Part shown: piece after piece, positions 57,746 to 64,000 of the stretch
How positions within the stretch are numbered: position 1 is the first letter of the stretch
How the letters are laid out: each line of letters opens with the position of its first letter
From: Charina bottae
Lineage: Eukaryota; Chordata; Lepidosauria; Squamata; Charinaidae
Length of the DNA stretch: 64,000 nt
NCBI GenBank assembly: GCA_023362775.1
Contig: JALMGJ010000005.1
Location: 63,697,963-63,761,962, forward strand
Reading direction: 5' to 3'
The notes under the pieces: generated by a model
Database searches by the model: none
Seen by the model: only the letters and a program-made list of their open reading frames with translations
What the model was told of the DNA's origin: nothing
Program-made: the position numbers and the translations under genes

Positions 57746-60700
57746 TGGGGGGCTTGCCTCTAGCTACAGCTGTGATTTTCTGAGCAGTCTTGGCTAACGT
57801 TATTAAAGTTGCATCATGATAGATATAAAGCAAAGCAGGAAACAGGCTTTGTAAAGGGGAATATTAAAAGCAAAAGCATGGCTTAATAATTTTTTCTTAC
57901 CGCAAATGTTTCTTCTCTCTCTCTTTTTTTCCAGTTGCGTCAAGATGCTTACCAAGCATCCAGTTTACAACTCGTTGTTGATTTTACAAAGTAAACAAGC
58001 AAATGCTATGTGCATAACCTTAGCTGTCTTTGTAAAGGTCAGAACATAGTTGCTAATTTCTTTTTCTGCCTTTTGGTGGCACTCTGATGCCAGTGATCTC
58101 CTCCAGTGTGATATTTTTGGGGGAAACAAGATGTTCTTTCTTAACAAAAGACTCAATCTACAAAAGGCTGCAAAGCAAAAATTGATTAAATGTGAACTGT
58201 TGGAGGAAAGTTTACTTTGGTGTAAAAAAAAAAAGCCTGCCAGCACTAAATAGTGGGTCAACTGTAATTTGGGCTAAAGGTTATACAGTATTATGCACAC
58301 AATGATTGCATATTCATGTTAGCTAAACAAAGATTTTCTTCTTCCAACTCAATACTGAAAGCATAACTTGAGTATGCAGATAGGAAATTCAGGTGAGGAC
58401 GAAGCACCTGGTATAGTCTTATTAAAAAAACACACAGAGAGAGAAATGTGTCTTTCCTCTGTTTCCTCTAAAAAGTAGTTATATCCTAGACCATTTTAAA
58501 GAGCGGGGGGGGAATCATTGAGCATTGTTTTGGAAGCTATTTTAAAAACCTCCACTTAGGTCAAGTTAAGTTTATTATATTTTATATGCCGAGCTTCATG
58601 ATTTTAAATCGAGGTGACAGCTGAAAAGCACCAGAAACCTTTGGAATTTTAGAACTGTACATGACCATGCAGGACATATGTGCAGGCTTATTAGTGGAAA
58701 ACAAATAATTGCATTTTAAAGGTATAAAATTAAAAGAAAATAATAACTAAACCCACTAGCCCCTTTTGCTTTTTAAATTTACTTTAAAAATGTATTTTGT
58801 ATGTATGGCAGGTCTTGTTTTTAAAATATTTTCATAAATTCTCCCAAGTGCTTGTATGATGTAATGCAGTATTTTTATCTTCATTGTGGAAGTTTATTCT
58901 AATCTTTTTTTGCCTGTTTGCAAGATTTCAAAGAACACTTTCTCCAATGCGATCTTGTCATTATTGACTATAGATATAAGAACAGGTTTATAAGAGGGAA
59001 GATAATATTTTTCTGTCTGTGTACACAAAGACAGAAGTTGGGATGACTGGGAAAACTGTTTTCCCCCCACGTCCCAAAATGATCTCAGCCCAAAAACTCT
59101 TTTAAAATTCATCCTAGTAGTTTTACCTTTTGGATGACTCATTCTTACAAATGTAGATTACAAGGGGGAAAAAATCACAGCCCAAACTATGCTCATGTTT
59201 ATAATTCCAATAATTTAACTTGTAACTTTTAAAAACAGGCAATCTGAGAGTTACTGAAATCAGAATGTAAAATAATAAATTTAAGAAAACCACTATGGGG
59301 TAGCTGATTGCCAGTCAATAGGTATTTTAGAAAACTGAATGTATTTTCTGTACCATGCAAACAAATATACTTTAAGTACATAAACGTTAGTAAATATGAC
59401 TTCATCCTGGAGTTTTAGTTTCTGCTGTTACCATTCAGATGGCAAAACCAGAGACACAGTCCCTTTAACTTGATAGATATTTTGTCTGTATAAAGCCTAT
59501 AGAATATAAAACAATGAAATATGGAATTTCAGTGAAGACCATAAGCTACTAATGTATATAAAAACCAGATCTATACATGGGAAAGGTCAACAGTTCTGAA
59601 ATCTTCCTGTTTGAAATGAGCAAATTTGAGAGTTGAGCTTCTGCTGGAAAGGACGGTTATCATTATTAATAAAGGTTTGTTTCTTGTTAGTGCACTGTAC
59701 TTTATCCACAACAGCAGCAGAAAACGCTATTTTTCTGTGCTTTTTTCATCTCTGTAACCTTTAAAATTTGCATTCCTGTAAAAATGCAGTTGTAGCCAAA
59801 ATATGGGGAAAGGCCCTCAGTGGAAAAGACTGACAAGAAATTTCTTCACTGACCTATGTTACGAATTGGATTGCTTGTAAATTATAAGTTAGCATTTGCA
59901 GCTGTTTATTTTCTTAAAGAAGCTAATCTTGCTTATATTGTTTTATATATACTTCATTTTGAAATCCCAATCCCACGATTGATTTGTCATTCATATTCAA
60001 TGGGTTTAACTAGCTACGTATATATGCTGTCTCTAAATGAAAAAGTTCAAGAAGTATCCTAGCAAAAATTCAAACTGCTTTCTAATTCTTTTCTACATCT
60101 TAAGCATTGTTTTAGCTTGTTGTTAGGATTATTTTAAAAAAGAGGTCATTTAGTTGTTTTATATTTATATTATATTAGTATGTTTAAATGCCACAATCCT
60201 TAAATTATGTACAGATATAGATTGCAATTAGCATATAAATGCATTCACACAAAAAAACCCACTGATACTCATTTTCCACATTTTATTTTTATTTTAAAAA
60301 CCTTCACATATGCACCATTGCCTGGTAATTTCATTTCGTATTTGCAAGTTAATGTAGAAGCAGCATTTTGTCTGTTTAGTCTGATACACACCAATAAGAA
60401 GAAAATTATTTCCTAAATTAAAGACAATCATACAGTTATAACCAATATATAACCTGTATCAATATTAAGGCTCTTATGTCTTACGTCTGCATCCTTTGAT
60501 TGGTCAGCTCAGCCCTTTTTGATTGTATCTAACCGAAATAAAATTTATCCACATTACAGCTTCTCCCTGGGTACTGTGACTCTTGGAATAAATTATAGTA
60601 GGAATGGAAGGGCAGATTGGAGAGACTTGATTATGGCCCATGGGCAGAAATATTTGGGCCCATGGTTACAGTTTCATCAGGTCAAGGTATATAATCTGCC

Positions 60701-60837
60701 CCTTCTAGTTGGAATGGAAACCAGAATGCCTAGATATTAATGCTGGGACTGCCAAACCATGTATGGTTCTCTTTACTGCATGATCTGACCCATAGAGTTA
60801 AATGAAATAAAACTATAAACTGTTGTGGGAAATATCT
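57746..60837. other. Repeat-poor intergenic DNA
   Basis: No recognised gene, RNA or repeat. Frames of 60-98 codons are unsupported. Confidence 0.42.
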
Positions 60838-60955
60838 AGCCCTCCAGATGATGCCACAACTCCCTGCATCTCCCCATTGATCATACTCAGTGGGACTGCT
60901 GGGAATTGTAAGTCAGCAAGAACTAAAGGGCCATATTTCGCCATCCTTCTTGTAA
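60838..60955 (+). mobile_element. MITE remnant
   Basis: GCCCTCCAGATGATGCCACA at the left and CTGGGAATTGTAAGTCAGC..AAAGGGCC at the right are loosely complementary and match the common reptile non-autonomous element with 'gccctccagatg' and 'actacaactcccag' landmarks. Interior is shortened and diverged. Confidence 0.5.
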
Positions 60956-60995
60956 AATATTCAGCCATGAACTTAATGAAGTCCCACATTATAAG

Positions 60996-60998
<3 letters not shown>

Positions 60999-61034
<36 letters not shown>
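60999..61034. repeat. (GA)n microsatellite
   Basis: About 36 bases of GA dinucleotides. Confidence 0.92.
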
Positions 61035-61036
<2 letters not shown>

Positions 61037-63604
61037 AAATATATTAACCCTAAATGCTGCTGACATATTTAGAAAGGTCGAATCTTAGAAAAATCATAAG
61101 ACTGACATTTATGAATTGTTATTTTGCAGGTCCACAAGATTAAGGAAGAGAAGGCTAGATCAAATTAACATTTTAAACTAAAAACTCACTTTTATTCTGA
61201 GTCATCTCAATTAAGCTGTAAAATAAATTATAGAATATTCTATATTTTGGAGACATTTCTGAGTAATTAGTTACAGACTTATATTGGGTTTTATTTGACT
61301 ACTGAATAATTGCAGATCATCAGTAGGTTGTAGCTGATACAAGAGATGTACTTAACTCATATCAGTGAGGTTCCAGAAAGGAACCAAGTCTTTTACAAAC
61401 ATGCATGTATCCCTGGGAGAAATTTCAGGCAACTATAATTGCTCTTCTTTTCCAGTGTGACCTTGGGGTAACAAGGGCTACTTTATTTAAATATCAAGAG
61501 TGAGTTGCTTTAAACATAAAATAAAACAACCCCATCCTCCCCCCCCCCCCCCCCATGTCAGTTGCCCAGGTGACATTTTGTAGCAAACATGGAAATCACA
61601 ACTCCAGGAAGTGTTGTATTTTATGCCAACAACAATATGACAGTTTTCTCTGTAAAGAAAACATGACACTTTTCCAAATATCAGAGGATGCTTCCGCTGC
61701 TCCAGGGATTCCTATACTGTCACTGAAATGGAAGGTCACAGGCTGGCTTCACGATTTCTATAGTTTCAAAATGTTGTGGTGGAGCATTTCCACGCTAAAT
61801 GCTGTAGGCTAAGGGAAATCTCTCCCTTCATCTTTGAAAGGAGTGACAGGAAGAAAAAGGTCCCGTTTTGACAGCAGTAACCTCTTGGTCTGGAAGTTCA
61901 GCCCTTGCAATTTTGACGTGAAATTACCTATGTTAATATGTTGTTGCCTTTGTCAGATATATATATACATGTGTGTGTGGCAAAGAAAGAGGGAGGGGAG
62001 GTAGAAGAGAATGTAAACTACATTGTTTCAGAATGTCATTTGACACCCAAGGAGAAGAAATACATTATATATTATAATACTCCATTCCAAGGCACTACTT
62101 CCAGAAAGCATGGATTTGGTTGATTCTTAGGTGACATAAAAGATCATTATAGATATGGTCACTTGCTCTATGTATTTTTTGTTTGTTTGGTTGTTTGGTT
62201 GAGAGCTTTTTTTGCAAACGAAAGAAGAAAGGGGAAGGAGAGCCCTCTATACACACATGCATAAGACACACCTCAAATATCATGGCTGCAGTGTTTTTTT
62301 CCAAGAAGGGCTCAACGTAAACAAGCTAAGAATGTGATTTTGGAAAGATAATTGCTCCCCATATTTTCAACCACTTGCAAGGCTGTACTGGGACAAATAC
62401 AGAAATCTCAGTTAAACAATGTAAGAGGCATATAAGGCTAAAAAAGAAAAGTTCTCACAATCCATTTCTCCAAAGACATGGGTTTTTCATTCCCATTCCT
62501 CAAGAGCCAAATTGCCATTTGGCATGTTGAGCTATAGTTGAATGAATAGCCTGCTGGTTAGTTAAAGCCAGAAAAATTATTCGCTTTGAGAATATGGAAA
62601 GAATTGAAAGCCATTTGTTTCTGGCCTTCTTTCTTCTCTCTGAAGCACTCGGTTCAAAATGCATCTTACTCTATAGTTTGCCAACTTCTTTTAATAAGCA
62701 ATAAGAATGTAATAACTGAGGGTGACTCTAAAATAATATTTCTATCAGTCAGATAGCTTAAAGACTATGCAATAAATGTAACATTATGAGCTAAATTGCC
62801 CCTTTCTAATTAATGCAGCTCAAACCAAAATATTTGGGTTCATATTCTGGTTAAAAAAATAAAACAGACATGAGAAATTAGACTGATACTATAATAAAAT
62901 CAATGCCTGTTTAATATGGTGTGTTATGTAGAGCTCCAGATCTTAATAGCAGACTACAGCAAGAATGTCCCAGATGATATCAACAAAACCTTCACTTTCT
63001 CATTAGCAATCAGCAAATTCTCCTGGTGTCTGCTAGTTTCAAATAAGGGCAAGTGCCTTGATGCCTTGTGTGAAGCCCAATAGGATCATAGAAATAATGT
63101 AGTCTAATCAGCAGTGAACACATGAGAGCCAGCATTCATAGCACAATGAAGTGCATTTGGTGACTTCTGTTCAGCATCTTTTCCTAGCTCCCCAAATTTC
63201 AGAAAAATAAAATTGGTATTTTTGTGGGTCCAGGAAGAGAAAAAGAAGCAAATAAACAAACAAACCCTGCTTATTATTGCCTACAATCATGAAAATAATC
63301 CATTATAAATAATTAGAAGAAATGCATCACAATATAGCATATAGCTATACAGCTATATAGTAAAATAGTTGAGGAGAGCTGCGGGCTGCCCATTTAGTTT
63401 TTGAATGGCACGCCAGAGTCACACTTCAAAAGGGAATGGGTGCGGGGTTAGGTTAAAAGCTAGATAGGATTTCAATTCATTCAGATTTAAATTTAATTAA
63501 CATTGAACATAGTTGCTATAAGTAAATTCCTAAGTAGAGAACAATTACAATTTGAAAAACTTTGTGAATTCTATGCTTCAGACTGTGTATGCCAGTGCTA
63601 TCGT
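61035..63604. other. Repeat-poor intergenic DNA
   Basis: C-homopolymer of about 20 at 61533-61554; short TA/TG run near 61958. No gene or transposon recognised. Confidence 0.42.
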
Positions 63605-63713
63605 ACCTGGGCTACAGAAATCCATACAACCACTAGGTGGTAGCAAAGAGATGGTAGCCTCTATCTGTTTGCTGCCACCTAGCAGTGATCTGGGTTTTTG
63701 CAGTCCAGTTACA
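63605..63713. repeat. Imperfect inverted repeat (foldback)
   Basis: CACTAGGTGGTAGCAAAG (63631-63648) pairs with TTTGCTGCCACCTAGCAGTG (63668-63687). Weaker complementarity extends outward to CTACAGAAATCC on the left and GGGTTTTTGCAGTCC on the right, giving arms of about 40 bases. Probably a small foldback transposon remnant. Confidence 0.55.
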
Positions 63714-64000
63714 GCAACTGTACAATGGCTGAGTGTATTCTGTATTTCATGTGATAAGAATTATTCATCATGATGGATCTTACGATTTCTAATGGTGGCA
63801 GTTTCATATGCTCAGGTTATCAGCAGCCAATGACAGACATAACTTACGTTTTGAACCCCTCCCAACCAACATGTTATTTTTAAGTCATCTATAAATAAGG
63901 GAAATAAATGACAAAGAGAAGATTAAACTGAGTTGTCTGACAATGGCAGGGAGCCATAGGGCTTCCAGCAGCTGGAATATATCACTAAACAGTGCTTTTT
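63714..64000. other. Unannotated DNA to window end
   Basis: No feature recognised. Confidence 0.4.

Overview
This window is vertebrate nuclear DNA, and the repeats point to a squamate reptile (snake or lizard). The evidence is two RTE-BovB retrotransposon copies, several tRNA-derived SINEs with the Sauria-SINE head ('gagagccagtttggtgtagtggtt' type) and many L2/CR1-type LINE fragments with short A-rich or (AAAT)n tails. There are also an L1 tail, a Ty1/copia remnant, hAT-type MITEs and many long microsatellites. Base composition is AT-rich. I found no host protein-coding exon that I could defend. All longer open frames are transposon remnants, simple repeats translated in several frames, or chance frames of about 60-120 codons. 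No rRNA, functional tRNA gene or CRISPR array was seen, and none would be expected here.

Layout. 0-6 kb holds microsatellites, a decayed minus-strand L2 reverse-transcriptase fragment bracketed by two copies of an LTR-like sequence, and a plus-strand L2 tail. 6-12 kb holds a small element with 16-bp inverted ends and a hammerhead-like core, a BovB 3' end, a possible solo LTR, a Sauria SINE and an L2 remnant. 12.1-13.8 kb is a minus-strand BovB whose reverse-transcriptase frame is still open for 486 codons. 15-20 kb has SINEs, including one bounded by an unusually long 38-bp direct repeat, and L2 tails. 22.4-23.7 kb is a 5'-truncated L1 with perfect target-site duplications. 25-28.1 kb is a plus-strand BovB interrupted by the 3' LTR and RNase H end of a Copia element. 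28.2-31.3 kb is an older endonuclease/reverse-transcriptase LINE split by an L2 insertion, with two hAT MITEs in or beside it. 32-34.1 kb is rich in long microsatellites. 36.6-37.3 kb is a MITE followed directly by a tRNA-derived SINE. 44.6-46.2 kb has a short LINE tail with clean target-site duplications and another SINE. From about 48 kb to the end the window is repeat-poor. That part, and 34.8-35.3 kb, has the texture of conserved non-coding sequence in a gene desert.

No host pathway can be read from this window. The interpretable biology is the history of nested retrotransposition and deletion, plus candidate regulatory DNA. Calls in the repeat-poor part are inference and would need alignment to other squamate genomes.
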